This document shows, piece after piece, positions 1 through 8,717 of a stretch of DNA of 59,358 nt (within the stretch, counting starts at the first letter, position 1; each line of letters starts with the position of its first letter). Below the pieces are notes generated by a model. It saw only the letters and a list, made by a program, of their open reading frames with translations. It was not told the origin of the DNA and searched no databases. Made by a program: the position numbers and the translations under genes. The stretch is from NCBI GenBank assembly GCA_903876665.1, contig CAIRAY010000041.1:1-59358 (forward strand), read 5' to 3'. The stretch comes from an uncultured Fibrobacterota bacterium. GTDB lineage: Bacteria; Fibrobacterota; Fibrobacteria; Fibrobacterales; Fibrobacteraceae.

Positions 1-2
1 CA

Positions 3-341
3 GGCAGTGGAGCATCGGCGGACCTTGGCTCAAGCTCCTCTTCGGTAGGCTCCTCCTCCCAGTCAAGTTTTTTGGGGGTCGGAATAACTGAGGCTGAGTT
101 TAATGCACTCGATAGGGTTTCGTGCGAGTTTTACTATACAGCAAATCCAGATAGTCTCGCGATGTGTATGACATTCGAAATGCTTACCGATTCTGCTAGG
201 GTCTTTGCAGGGGGGCTTGTGCGGAGACTGTATATGACATGTCTGGGAATGAAAACCCTGCATTACACAAGAGACTTTCGCGGGCTTGTGATGTTAATCC
301 CTATGCCACCTGTGGAGCCGGAACAAACTTTTCCTACTTAA
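3..341 (+). CDS. C-terminal part of a Ser-linker secreted protein (5' end outside window)
   Basis: The frame is open from base 3 of the window and ends at the TAA at 339-341, so only the last 112 residues are present and the true start lies upstream. The visible part begins with a Gly/Ser-rich stretch (SSSSSVGSSSQSS) of the kind that links lipoprotein anchors to domains in Fibrobacterota. A roughly 90-residue domain without a motif I recognise follows. It is more likely an exported protein or lipoprotein than a cytoplasmic enzyme, but the anchor itself is not visible. An internal ATG at about 72 could be mistaken for a start; the Ser-rich codons upstream argue against that. Function unknown. 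Confidence 0.5.
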   Translation, partial: GSGASADLGSSSSSVGSSSQSSFLGVGITEAEFNALDRVSCEFYYTANPDSLAMCMTFEMLTDSARVFAGGLVRRLYMTCLGMKTLHYTRDFRGLVMLIPMPPVEPEQTFPT

Positions 342-444
342 TTTACCACCTTCCCGCAGGTGAGCCTTTACCGGCGGGGTGTACTCTCAATAATCCTTAG
401 AGTTGTGGCCGAGATCGTGGCTTAAGCCCCTTAGAGGAGAATCT

Positions 445-924
445 ATGCCTGATATGCTGGTAAAACTATTTGAACTTGAGGATGACTGGTCGTTCATTGC
501 GGAACAAAAGGCCCGGGGAATCCTCATCCGCAAACCCATCGGCTCAGAGAGGCACCTAGTGGCGGATTGGGTGAAGAACCGGTTCAACGCCGGCTGGGCC
601 AGTGAAGTGGAAATGGCTTTTTCCAATCGGCCCCTGAGTTGTTTTGTGGCTATCCAAAATGAAGTGTTGATTGGCTTTGCTTGTTACGATGCCACGGCGC
701 TGGACTATTTTGGGCCCACCGGAGTGGCGGAATTGGCCCGGGGTCAAGGCACGGGAAAGGCCCTGCTCATGGCCTGCATGCTAGATATGAAATTAAAAGG
801 ATATGGCTACGCCATCATTGGGTGGGCAGGCCCCACGGAATTCTATCGAAAAATACTGGGAGCCGTGGAAATCCCGGATTCGGGCACGGCTCCAGGTCTT
901 TACAAGACCATGCTTACCACTTGA
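445..924 (+). CDS. GNAT-family N-acetyltransferase
   Basis: This 159-residue protein has the length and layout of a stand-alone GNAT acetyltransferase, which moves an acetyl group from acetyl-CoA to an amine. The acetyl-CoA pyrophosphate loop is visible near residues 98-105 (RGQGTGKAL, matching the R/Q-x-x-G-x-G/A pattern). It is followed by a helix and a late FYRKILGAV segment typical of the GNAT core. The ATG at 445 is chosen because GAGGAGA lies about five bases upstream; an in-frame ATG at 403 has no such site. The substrate cannot be told from sequence. The gene converges on the next one and their 3' ends overlap by 11 bases. Confidence 0.8.
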   Translation: MPDMLVKLFELEDDWSFIAEQKARGILIRKPIGSERHLVADWVKNRFNAGWASEVEMAFSNRPLSCFVAIQNEVLIGFACYDATALDYFGPTGVAELARGQGTGKALLMACMLDMKLKGYGYAIIGWAGPTEFYRKILGAVEIPDSGTAPGLYKTMLTT

Positions 925-1741
925 AGTGGAAGCCGACATAGATGTCGGTAGCGATTTCTTCGTCGGTCATGGCCACGAGGTCCAGGAACAGGTAGTCCGT
1001 ATCCCAGGAATCGTCCTGGCGCAGCTGCTCTGGGTCGATGGCGAAATCTTCCTGGGAGACCCCACGCTCGGCGAGCTCTTCGGCGAAGCCCGGTGCAATG
1101 TAAGCCAGTTCCTGTTCGTTTTTGTTTACGAAAAGAACATGGGCGCAGTACTCGGGACCTACGGACTTGCCACAGACCGGGCAATGTAGCTGGGGGGCTG
1201 GTGCCACATCGCAAGTCACCGTGACCAAGCGAGTGTCGATGGAATTGTGCTCATGGCATTCGCAGTCCTCTTCCCCGCATTCGCACGCCTCACCCTCAGC
1301 GGTGCAGTCGCAATCTTCGCCACATTCTTCGTCCTCGTTGTGGGTTTCTTCGAACCAGGCCCGCAATTCTCCGAGGCGTTTGTCCGCGAAGTCCGTTGGC
1401 TCGGGTTCGTCAAACAGTTCTTCGCTTCCGCCGGCAATCAGTTCCAAAATTTTGTCAATATCTTCGGCCTCGGGCACGCCCAGGACCATGAAATAGCCTA
1501 GATCATCTCCGCTATCTTCCAGGGAAAAGAATAATTCACCATCGGTGGTCGCGTTCACCAGAACGACATCGGAGGAATCCAGAAGGCTCCAGCCGTATTC
1601 GCTGTAGGACCACATGGGTTTGGTCCAAAGGAAGGCAAAGTCGACATGATCACCCAGGTGGTTGGTAAAGTCGGCACGGAGTTCGGATTGGGACAGGTTC
1701 GCCCATTTTTCCATAACCATTTTGAGTTCTGCAATGTTCAT
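914..1741 (-). CDS. Acidic unknown protein with a Cys-rich loop and a zinc-ribbon-like motif
   Basis: This 275-residue protein is strongly acidic and has no signal peptide or membrane segment, so it is probably cytoplasmic. The first 130 residues are a folded-looking domain I do not recognise. Residues 140-162 hold seven cysteines in a metallothionein-like acidic loop (C140, C144, C146, C153, C155, C160, C162) followed by HEH. Residues 187-201 (CPVCGKSVGPEYCAH) look like half of a zinc ribbon. AAGGAG lies just upstream of the ATG, and a TTG-N18-TACCTTTG promoter precedes it. Metal binding is an inference from the cysteines. Similar proteins exist as hypothetical proteins of varied bacteria, but I cannot name a family. 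Confidence 0.7.
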   Translation of the reverse strand: MNIAELKMVMEKWANLSQSELRADFTNHLGDHVDFAFLWTKPMWSYSEYGWSLLDSSDVVLVNATTDGELFFSLEDSGDDLGYFMVLGVPEAEDIDKILELIAGGSEELFDEPEPTDFADKRLGELRAWFEETHNEDEECGEDCDCTAEGEACECGEEDCECHEHNSIDTRLVTVTCDVAPAPQLHCPVCGKSVGPEYCAHVLFVNKNEQELAYIAPGFAEELAERGVSQEDFAIDPEQLRQDDSWDTDYLFLDLVAMTDEEIATDIYVGFHFKW

Positions 1742-1766
1742 AAGAGTCTCCTTTTCAATATGGTGC

Positions 1767-1795
1767 CAAAGGTAGATATATTATTGATTCGGCAA
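1767..1795 (-). promoter_or_regulatory. Bacteroidota-like promoter of the Cys-rich protein gene
   Basis: On the minus strand the sequence reads TTG, 18 bases, TACCTTTG. This matches the TTG-N17-23-TAnnTTTG consensus of Bacteroidota housekeeping promoters. The box ends about 25 bases before the start codon, leaving room for the AAGGAG ribosome binding site. Confidence 0.5.
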
Positions 1796-1820
1796 TTATA
1801 ATTGTAAAATGACTTGATTG

Positions 1821-1988
1821 GTCATCCCCGTAGGGGATCTCCGGACCAAGCCTGTCATGGCCGGAACGGCCATCACCGCACCACGTCTGCCAATGCATTC
1901 ATAATGAAACGGTGATGCTCCACACAGTGGATAGTGCTCCACTAATTGGCGAAGCCAAAAGTGGCCACTCGGCCGTGCCGGGCATGAC
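1821..1988. repeat. Cluster of short palindromic intergenic repeats
   Basis: The 293-base gap 1742-2034 holds no gene but several palindromes. 1821-1839 contains CCCC-GTA-GGGG. 1854-1883 contains a 7-bp stem (ATGGCCG-GAA-CGGCCAT) followed by CACCGCACCA. 1974-1988 repeats part of the same family. The 1854-1883 unit recurs inverted at 29993-30022 with three differences, two of which compensate each other in the stem. TTGATTCGGCAATTATA and TATAATTGCCGG flank the cluster in opposite orientation. It looks like a dispersed REP-like element; no open reading frame is inside. Confidence 0.6.
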
Positions 1989-2034
1989 TCCGATTTGTTG
2001 ATATCTATAATTGCCGGAGCAATAAGACGAGAAT

Positions 2035-2976
2035 ATGCAACTAAAGCGAATCACACTGATCACCAATCCTGGAATATGCAATTTGCATTGTCCGATGTGC
2101 CGCGTTCATGGCCTGGCTCAAGAACCGGTATCGAGTGCGGTGATGCCCTACGACTTAATGGAAAAGGTCCTGGGGGAATGTGCGGTTCTTGGGGTGAAGG
2201 AGATTATTCCCTCTACCATGGGTGAACCCTTTCTGTATCCGCATTTCAAACAAATGCTGCTGCGAATATTCCAATTGAAGCTTAAGCTCAACCTGACCAC
2301 CAATGGGACCTTTCCTGGGAGTGGCGTGGATTATTGGTCGGAATACCTATTGCCTGTCTTATCTGATGTGAAGTTCAGCGTGAATAGTTTGGATGCTATA
2401 ACAGCGGGAAAGATCATGGGCGGGATTGATGTCGTGGCACAAAAGGCAAGCATAGCCCGCTTCTGCGGCCTACGCAAGTATCCCGTTACGGTGTCCTTGC
2501 AAGTGACGGCTCAAAGACAAAATGTCCAGGAATTGCCCAAAATATTGCAGTGGGCCATGGATTTGGGAGTGGATCGTTTCAAGGTGAATCCCTTTTGGGT
2601 GCATCACCCGGACCTTGAAAAGGAATCCCTACAGCATTCCCAAAGTTCGCGCGACCTGTGGAAAGAAGCTGTGGAAACCTTGCAGCGCATGGCTCAGGGT
2701 CATCCTATCCGGTTGCAGGGAGTAGAAAGTTTTGCACGGCAATCCGAGATAAAGCGGTGCCCGTTTTTGGGGCGGGAAGCCTGGATAACTGAAACTGGGG
2801 AATTCCGAGTCTGTTGTCATCCCGGCTATGAAGATGGAGGGTTTCCCGATTTTGGAACGTTAAAAACCCAGACCCTTCAGGGCGTCTGGGAATCGAATGC
2901 ATACCGGAATTTTGTGGAAGGGTATGGGGAAATGGATTTTTGCAAACGGTGTGAATTCCGTCAGTTGGCCTTGTGA
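2035..2976 (+). CDS. Radical SAM protein with SPASM-like C-terminal cysteines
   Basis: This 313-residue protein carries the radical SAM [4Fe-4S] motif CxxxCxxC at C15, C19 and C22 (CNLHCPMC), so it should cleave S-adenosylmethionine to a 5'-deoxyadenosyl radical. STMGEPFL and LTTNGTF are the usual GE and TNG strand motifs. Late cysteines C242, C260, C261, C303 and C306 resemble an incomplete SPASM or twitch cluster site. Its substrate is unknown. It stands alone on the plus strand and its 3' end overlaps the convergent propeller gene by 16 bases. The ATG at 2035 follows a purine-rich GACGAG. A peptide or sugar modification role is possible but not shown. Confidence 0.8.
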   Translation: MQLKRITLITNPGICNLHCPMCRVHGLAQEPVSSAVMPYDLMEKVLGECAVLGVKEIIPSTMGEPFLYPHFKQMLLRIFQLKLKLNLTTNGTFPGSGVDYWSEYLLPVLSDVKFSVNSLDAITAGKIMGGIDVVAQKASIARFCGLRKYPVTVSLQVTAQRQNVQELPKILQWAMDLGVDRFKVNPFWVHHPDLEKESLQHSQSSRDLWKEAVETLQRMAQGHPIRLQGVESFARQSEIKRCPFLGREAWITETGEFRVCCHPGYEDGGFPDFGTLKTQTLQGVWESNAYRNFVEGYGEMDFCKRCEFRQLAL

Positions 2977-4160
2977 AAGGAAATGGACCGGATTCCCCAT
3001 GGCCCCTTAACCCGAAGCAACGTGTAGCCACTTTCTTTGGGGTAAACCAAAGTTTGCCCATTGGGTTGCGCGTTTTGAACAAGGACCACTTTGGCTCCTC
3101 GCGCATTGAATCCTTCCACCTGAATTGGACTATTGCCGGAAACCAGCATCCCTTCTGGGATAAGGGAAAAACCGTACACCACGGTGGCCTTGTTGATGGA
3201 GGTTGGCTCTATTGCCAGATTCCGAGTCAGGAGTCGAATCGAGCTCGAATCCATCTCATACCAATACAGTTGGCTTCCGACCAGGTAGGGTTGTTCGGAA
3301 TGGGTGCCAGGGGAAGTGAGGGCCATTTCAACTCCATCGGAAAAGCGTTGGCCCCACAGGACGCCAAAGCCACCAGCCCGATAATCTTCCCAAACCGCCC
3401 AGGTATTGCTCACGGCAGGGTGGCCCTGATGTCCGCTGGCATTGCAGAGTGTGGTCACAGACCCCGTGGCCAGGTTTTTAAGCCAAATGTCCGCAGCGGA
3501 TGCGTTTTCTCGATAGTCTTCCCAAACTGCATAGCCACCCCCCAGGGAAGGATTATCCTGGTAGGCGTTGCTTGTGCTGGCAGGGGACTGAATGTTAGAT
3601 GTAAGGTTTTTGAGAATGACCTGTCCACCCTCCACCCAGGCGAGCACCCCTTCTGCAAGTGTCAGGGAACCCTGAAAAATGGTGTCCGAGGTAACGCGGG
3701 TTTCGACCATTGCAGGTATGGAGGTCAGGTACACTTCTGAGTTGTTTGGAGTTCTGGTGCTTACATTGCGGTAATCCACCCAGGCGATCCACTGCCCATC
3801 TGTGTGGATGTCTTCTTTGTAATAAGTGCTTGATCCAATGGTGTCTTGGGTGCCCGTCGCAAGATTTCGATATTGGAGTGGATAGCTTGCGATTCCTCCT
3901 AAAGCCACATAAGCCAGGTGTCTATTTTTATAATCAAAATCGAAGTAATACACATCCGCCGGGGCGGGTATGTTGAGTTTGCTTGTTTGGGTAGGGCTGG
4001 TCGCCAGGTTCAGGTTCGCAATGGATCCAGCATAGTTCATGATCATAACGCTATCCCCGGAAATGGCAAAGGGAGCCCCGGATATGGGGGAAAAGAGAAT
4101 CGGATCCGCGCTACTAGCGATGCCGAATAGAATCAGTGAACTAAGTATCGTAGATTTCAT
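2961..4160 (-). CDS. Secreted TolB-like beta-propeller protein with a T9SS-like C-terminal tail
   Basis: This 399-residue protein starts with a short signal peptide (MKSTILSSLILFGIASS). It contains repeated blades of the form AVWEDYR...DIWLKNLATG, as in TolB/WD40-like propellers. The last 50 residues (ending GYTLLRVKGPWGIRSISFH) form a small beta domain that resembles a Por-type sorting domain, so it may be exported across the outer membrane; that is inference. It is the last gene of the exopolysaccharide-like operon, 34 bases after a paralogous lipoprotein propeller. GGAG precedes the ATG by six bases. No catalytic motif is visible. A binding or scaffold role for the polysaccharide would fit the context. 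Confidence 0.7.
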   Translation of the reverse strand: MKSTILSSLILFGIASSADPILFSPISGAPFAISGDSVMIMNYAGSIANLNLATSPTQTSKLNIPAPADVYYFDFDYKNRHLAYVALGGIASYPLQYRNLATGTQDTIGSSTYYKEDIHTDGQWIAWVDYRNVSTRTPNNSEVYLTSIPAMVETRVTSDTIFQGSLTLAEGVLAWVEGGQVILKNLTSNIQSPASTSNAYQDNPSLGGGYAVWEDYRENASAADIWLKNLATGSVTTLCNASGHQGHPAVSNTWAVWEDYRAGGFGVLWGQRFSDGVEMALTSPGTHSEQPYLVGSQLYWYEMDSSSIRLLTRNLAIEPTSINKATVVYGFSLIPEGMLVSGNSPIQVEGFNARGAKVVLVQNAQPNGQTLVYPKESGYTLLRVKGPWGIRSISFHKAN

Positions 4161-4194
4161 AAAAACTCCTGATGAATTTGTTCGTAATTATGGC

Positions 4195-5379
4195 TTACCA
4201 GCTGGCTTGCACCAAGCCCATAGCTGTGGGACTGCTCTCAATCCAAATCAGTTTATTTCCCCAGAGGCGTGCGCCGGTGCTGTGTCCTGCTCCGCTCACC
4301 AGAATTTGCTCTGGCAATGATTGGGACAAATCAAACATCCAAATGTCACCATTGCCTGTGCGCTGGTCTTCCCATACTACCCGCGGTCCCAGGATATCGG
4401 GGCTCGTGCGGAATCCTGTCCGTGAACTCAGGTCCTGGGTAAGGCCGGTGGAAATTTGATAGCTACGAATGACGGCGTTGCTGTCGCCAAGGTATTCTTC
4501 CCATACCACATAGTCCCCATCGACGGCGGGTCGGTCCTGGTGACTACTGCTTGGAGATGGATAAATGACTGATCCTGTCCCCAAATCCATCAGGGCGATT
4601 TTCCCGACCAAGGCTCCCACAGGATATTCCACCCATGCCAAATGGCTTGCCGATGCATCCAGCCGTGCCCGGTAGGGAATGTTGTCGCTAAGAGTGTCTA
4701 TGGCCCCGCCAATCCAGGTCTGGGACAGGATTTGTCCTTTGACGGTGGGTTTAGGTCTTCCCGCCGTAGGAACCGTAGACACTATTCCATAATCGACCCA
4801 GAAAATCTGGTTTTCATTGGATGCGAGGGCTTCTTTATAGTTTACTGGCGATGTCCCTAGGGAGAGGGATCCGTCTGCAATGATGGTCCAGGAAGAGGTT
4901 GATTTTTGCAATAGACTTGCGCTGTGTGTGGTTGATGCGGTGGTATATGCGAAATAGATTCCTGCATCGGTCTGTGGCCAGCTGGAAGTGCCATCCCATG
5001 CAATATTCCGAATCCCGAAAATCCCTGTGGTTTGAGTTTGCAATAGGGTTATCCCTTCATCTCCAACGGCGGGAAGGGTGATGTCGGTCAAATTGGCCAA
5101 TACCCGCAAACCTTGTAGCGAGGTTGTTGCCGGAAAGACCTGTGATGAGCTGGACAATCTGGTCGAACTCTCCGGGCGGATTGCTGATGACAAACCATCC
5201 CTAGAGCTAGATGAGTTTGCTAAAATGATTTGGGAGAGCAGATCCTGATTGACCGAAGAGTTCGCAGATACATTATTGCTGGAGCTTGCTCCCTCTTCCA
5301 CGCGAAGAGATTGACCGCAGCCTTGAGAAATGATGGTGCAAACGGCCACGAGGGGAAGAAAGAGAAATATGGATTTCAT
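4195..5379 (-). CDS. Lipoprotein with TolB-like beta-propeller
   Basis: This 394-residue protein has a lipoprotein-type signal ending near IISQGC (C21), a Ser/Asn-rich linker to about residue 65, and then propeller blades with the same YVVWEEY and RVVWEDQRTGNGDIWMFDL signature as the neighbouring 2961-4160 gene. The two are clearly paralogues; this copy is membrane-anchored, the other is secreted. Its ATG overlaps the stop codon of the GH26-like gene by four bases (ATGA), so it belongs to the same translationally coupled operon. Function unknown; a role in polysaccharide binding or surface attachment is an inference from context. Confidence 0.7.
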   Translation of the reverse strand: MKSIFLFLPLVAVCTIISQGCGQSLRVEEGASSSNNVSANSSVNQDLLSQIILANSSSSRDGLSSAIRPESSTRLSSSSQVFPATTSLQGLRVLANLTDITLPAVGDEGITLLQTQTTGIFGIRNIAWDGTSSWPQTDAGIYFAYTTASTTHSASLLQKSTSSWTIIADGSLSLGTSPVNYKEALASNENQIFWVDYGIVSTVPTAGRPKPTVKGQILSQTWIGGAIDTLSDNIPYRARLDASASHLAWVEYPVGALVGKIALMDLGTGSVIYPSPSSSHQDRPAVDGDYVVWEEYLGDSNAVIRSYQISTGLTQDLSSRTGFRTSPDILGPRVVWEDQRTGNGDIWMFDLSQSLPEQILVSGAGHSTGARLWGNKLIWIESSPTAMGLVQASW

Positions 5380-6476
5380 GGGTGGGTTTTCCTGTTTTGG
5401 GATGGGGAACGGGGGGAAAATAAATTTTCAAATTGTTCGGGTTGGTACGTTCTTTGAAGGGCGGAGTCCTCACGAAATCCCCAGTTTACGGGGAGTCCGC
5501 TGCTGGTCTGGCCACTTGGAATGTCAAAGAGGACAAGGGCTTGGAGCTCAGGCAGTTCATGGCTTTTTAACGAACGGAACATGTCGCGAATCCAATCGGC
5601 CTTGCTTCCGCCCGAGGAGCTGGTGGCGACCTCGGTGACCATGAGGGGAACTTGGAGACCTCGGTATTGATCGACGTACAGTTTTGCTAGTGTGTAAAAG
5701 TCAAGCCAGGTTCCTTGCTCGGACAGTCCACCATAGTTGAACAGGTCAATCCCGACCCAGTCCACCAGAGTCTTGCCGGGGAAAAATGCTTGATCCTGCA
5801 AACCGTAGGGAGTCCAGACAAATAACACATTTCGCGCTCCTTCCTGGCGGAAAATGTCGTGGACATGACGCCAAAATTGTTGATAGGTTGAAGCACTATT
5901 GCCATAGGGGGGACTCCATGGATACTGGGGATTGCTGACCTCATGCGCCGGACGGAGAAACAGAGGCTTACCGAACCGTACTGCGCCCCGGGCCCAACTG
6001 CGGATGTAAGCGTCGAAACGCCCGGACGCAATCAGAGCCATACTGCTGTCCGGCTCCTTTCCCTGATGGATTGCGAAGGCGCTCAACCAAGGTTCCCAAG
6101 TGACCAGAGGGAGGAATCCGGCTTTGGACATGTTGGTGAGTGCTTCTTCGGGAAATTCATGGGCGACTCCATCTCCCCATGCTTGATAAAAGGAAACCAT
6201 CGAGACCTTTCCCTGGAACGTTGTTTGTAGTTCATACATTCCGTACAAACTCTGGGGAAGCTCAGGGGTAGTCGCGCCCAGCCAGAGAGTATTGGTCGCA
6301 GGTAATAAGCCACGAGCATCCTGCACTAGGCGACGGGTCACTTGCTTAAACCATAATTCCTGCGTAGCGGGGATAGCAATATCGCGAATCGGAAAATACA
6401 ACGCAATGATTAGCGCCAGAAACACCACAAATCCGAACAGGCCTGGGCCGGGTGATTTTCGCAGGGGATTAGTCAT
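5376..6476 (-). CDS. Membrane-anchored GH26-like glycoside hydrolase
   Basis: This 366-residue protein has an N-terminal membrane anchor (about residues 12-30) and a TIM-barrel-like domain. It shows both catalytic signatures of clan-A family GH26: the acid/base glutamate in FLRPAHEVSN (E179) and the nucleophile glutamate in PLMVTEVATSS (E282). GH26 enzymes cut beta-1,4-mannan, beta-1,3-xylan or mixed-linkage glucan. It follows a processive glycosyltransferase gene and overlaps it by eight bases, as bcsZ accompanies bcsA, so trimming of the nascent polymer outside the membrane is the likely role. The ATG at 6476 has GGAGGAAC eight bases upstream; the longer frame from 6512 does not. Confidence 0.75.
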   Translation of the reverse strand: MTNPLRKSPGPGLFGFVVFLALIIALYFPIRDIAIPATQELWFKQVTRRLVQDARGLLPATNTLWLGATTPELPQSLYGMYELQTTFQGKVSMVSFYQAWGDGVAHEFPEEALTNMSKAGFLPLVTWEPWLSAFAIHQGKEPDSSMALIASGRFDAYIRSWARGAVRFGKPLFLRPAHEVSNPQYPWSPPYGNSASTYQQFWRHVHDIFRQEGARNVLFVWTPYGLQDQAFFPGKTLVDWVGIDLFNYGGLSEQGTWLDFYTLAKLYVDQYRGLQVPLMVTEVATSSSGGSKADWIRDMFRSLKSHELPELQALVLFDIPSGQTSSGLPVNWGFREDSALQRTYQPEQFENLFSPRSPSQNRKTHP

Positions 6477-7989
6477 GGAGGTTCCTCCAATTGAATTGGG
6501 GAAATAGGGCAATCCCCGAGATCGGGATCAGCAGCAAAATATTCATGGCAGCAAAGAACATCATCAGCCAGGTTCCTGCATCTATGCGATAGTATGTGGA
6601 GAAGGCAAATACCAGTGCGGCAAAGGAAAGCGCAATGGCAACCAGATGGGGAGTGACCAGCTTGGGCATGGCCCTGTGGTCGGATTCTTTTGGGGTGGGA
6701 ATATACTCAACCCTGCGGTTCAGAACTCCGGAAATGAGTGCCATCACGAAAATATGCCAGCTTCCTTTTTCCAAAACCAAGGAGCGCCAGGGAACCCGCT
6801 TTTCCTTGCCATGAGTGTAGAAACGCTGCAGAAACCAATAAGTGAAAACGGTGGAACAGGTATAAGGGAGCAAATGAAACAAAAATTCACCGAGGGAAAA
6901 TTCTACCGCATATTGTTTGGTGAAGAGGAAAAAAATGGGCAAGACCAGGATCATCAAAGTGGCCAGGCCACCGAAATAAAAGGTTCCGGCATTGAAGTAA
7001 TGGATGCGGGCCACCCACGGAAAATCCTTGAATAATTTGGGGTACTCGCGGAAGAAGAGGTAAAACATTCCGGTGGCCCATTTGTACTGTTGTTTGAAGA
7101 AGGAAGCGAGATCTTCGGGGACTAGGCCATCGGTTCCCCGGTAGGGAAGGTACGCTGACTGCCAGCCCTTGGCATGCAGGCGCATGCTGGTTAGGGCATC
7201 CTCCGCCAGGTGCACCGCATGTCCCCCGATGGAATCCAGGGCTGACCTGCGGAAGAGGCAGTTTGCGCCAATTGCGGTCGGGATTCCTAAACCATGCAAG
7301 GCCATCAAGGTTGGTCCGTAGAATCCAAAAGTTTGTTCTGCCGCCGCATCCGCGACGAAAGATTTTTCTGTGTTGTAATAGGCCTGCACCACCTGGACAA
7401 ATCCGATGTTGGCTTTTTTAAAGTGAGGTAGAACCCGTTCCAAAAGGTCGGGCTTGGGGCGGTGATCGGGGTCCATGATGAACACAAATTCCGCATCGCT
7501 GTGGTGCCCTAAGCAATAATTGACCTTGCCCGCCTTTGCACCCTGTATTCCTGTGCAATCAATGTGATTGATTTTAAGGCTTTCGCACAATGATTTGAGC
7601 CTTGGATCATTGCCCCCATCCAGGAGAAAGGTGCGGTGTGGATAAGTCATCTGCTGAATTTTGGCCAGGCTGTCTTCGAACATTCCGTAGGGCTCGCCAG
7701 GCATGGCAGTCGTGAGCACATCTACGCGGATGGACTTGGCGAGGTTGCCTAAATCCCTTGCGTTCTCTAGGGGGGTAATGAAATAGTAGAGAATCCAGTT
7801 CACGAGGCTGCGGTATATTCCCCAATAAATGGCAATGCTGAGAATTGGAAACCAGATGGGATCCCGCCGGGCTTCGCTGAAAAACCAGAACTCGCTAAAC
7901 CAAATCACGCTGAGCATGCCTCCTGCGATCAGGGCGAGCAGCAGGATCCGGTTGAGCATGGTCAAAGGTTTAACTTGGAGTTCCATCAT
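6469..7989 (-). CDS. Processive family-2 glycosyltransferase (cellulose-synthase-like)
   Basis: This 506-residue membrane protein has two N-terminal membrane helices, a GT-A domain and several C-terminal helices, the layout of BcsA/Alg8-type synthases without a PilZ domain. Visible motifs are the DxD-type IMDPDHRP (about 172-179), the catalytic ED in HLAEDALTSM (263-264) and QQYKW (300-304), a variant of the usual QxxRW with Lys for Arg. It should polymerise a sugar nucleotide and push the chain across the inner membrane. The stop codon of the TPR gene overlaps its ATG (AAATGATGG). A GTG nine bases earlier and the second ATG are alternatives. The product sugar is unknown. Confidence 0.85.
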   Translation of the reverse strand: MMELQVKPLTMLNRILLLALIAGGMLSVIWFSEFWFFSEARRDPIWFPILSIAIYWGIYRSLVNWILYYFITPLENARDLGNLAKSIRVDVLTTAMPGEPYGMFEDSLAKIQQMTYPHRTFLLDGGNDPRLKSLCESLKINHIDCTGIQGAKAGKVNYCLGHHSDAEFVFIMDPDHRPKPDLLERVLPHFKKANIGFVQVVQAYYNTEKSFVADAAAEQTFGFYGPTLMALHGLGIPTAIGANCLFRRSALDSIGGHAVHLAEDALTSMRLHAKGWQSAYLPYRGTDGLVPEDLASFFKQQYKWATGMFYLFFREYPKLFKDFPWVARIHYFNAGTFYFGGLATLMILVLPIFFLFTKQYAVEFSLGEFLFHLLPYTCSTVFTYWFLQRFYTHGKEKRVPWRSLVLEKGSWHIFVMALISGVLNRRVEYIPTPKESDHRAMPKLVTPHLVAIALSFAALVFAFSTYYRIDAGTWLMMFFAAMNILLLIPISGIALFPQFNWRNLHD

Positions 7990-8717
7990 TTCACCCACTG
8001 GAGCTTTCCAAGCCTTAAACGGGCTTCCGCGTGATTGGCATCGAGGCTAAGAATTTTTCCATAAGTGGATTTGGCCTGGGGGTATTCCCCGCGCCACTCC
8101 TGGATTTGCCCTAGGAGCAAAAGAGCCTCGGTGGATTTGGGATCGAGTTGTAAGGCCTTTTCCAGAATCTTGCTGGACTCATCAAGATCCTTTTCCCATG
8201 CGGTCCACAAAGCCAAATCCACATGGCAGCGGACTTTAAGACCGGTACTCGGTTCCTTGGATCCAATGATCTGTTGCACCTGGGTCTTGGCTTCCGGAAT
8301 CCGCTTGAGCCATGCTAAAACCTGGGCCCGCCTTTCCATGGTTCCCCAAGGTTTGGACAATAAGGGAATGGCCTGATCATAAGCCAGTAAGGCTTCGGGG
8401 AGTCGTCCGGCTTGTTCATACAAAACTCCCTGGACTCGGAGAGCCTGAGGTGATTTGGGATGGCGCAGTGCCGATATCATGGTGGTTGCGGTACGGAAAT
8501 CCTTTTTCCAGAGACTCGCTTCGGCCACCGCAAGGGCTACCGAATCGTCTCCAGGGTTTGCGCGATAAACCGGAACGAGCCAGTGCAGGGTGGAATCCGC
8601 ATTCCACTTTTCATAGTGGGCAAATCCCTGCTTGCGTTCCCAGTTCAGGTCATTTGCCGACCATGCGAGGGAGGTGGAGAGGAAAAATAGGCGTCCCCAA
8701 AATGGTGAGAATTTCAT
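7986..8717 (-). CDS. Periplasmic TPR-repeat protein
   Basis: This 243-residue protein has a signal peptide (MKFSPFWGRLFFLSTSLAWS) followed by at least five tetratricopeptide-like helical pairs, the clearest near the C-terminus (LLLLGQIQEWRGEYPQAKS). In synthase-dependent systems such TPR proteins (AlgK, the N-terminal part of BcsC or PelB) bridge the synthase and the outer-membrane pore, and that role fits here. The ATG at 8717 overlaps the stop of the epimerase gene by four bases, and its own stop overlaps the glycosyltransferase start. The frame is open 24 codons further upstream, but the signal peptide fixes the start. Confidence 0.75.
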   Translation of the reverse strand: MKFSPFWGRLFFLSTSLAWSANDLNWERKQGFAHYEKWNADSTLHWLVPVYRANPGDDSVALAVAEASLWKKDFRTATTMISALRHPKSPQALRVQGVLYEQAGRLPEALLAYDQAIPLLSKPWGTMERRAQVLAWLKRIPEAKTQVQQIIGSKEPSTGLKVRCHVDLALWTAWEKDLDESSKILEKALQLDPKSTEALLLLGQIQEWRGEYPQAKSTYGKILSLDANHAEARLRLGKLQWVK

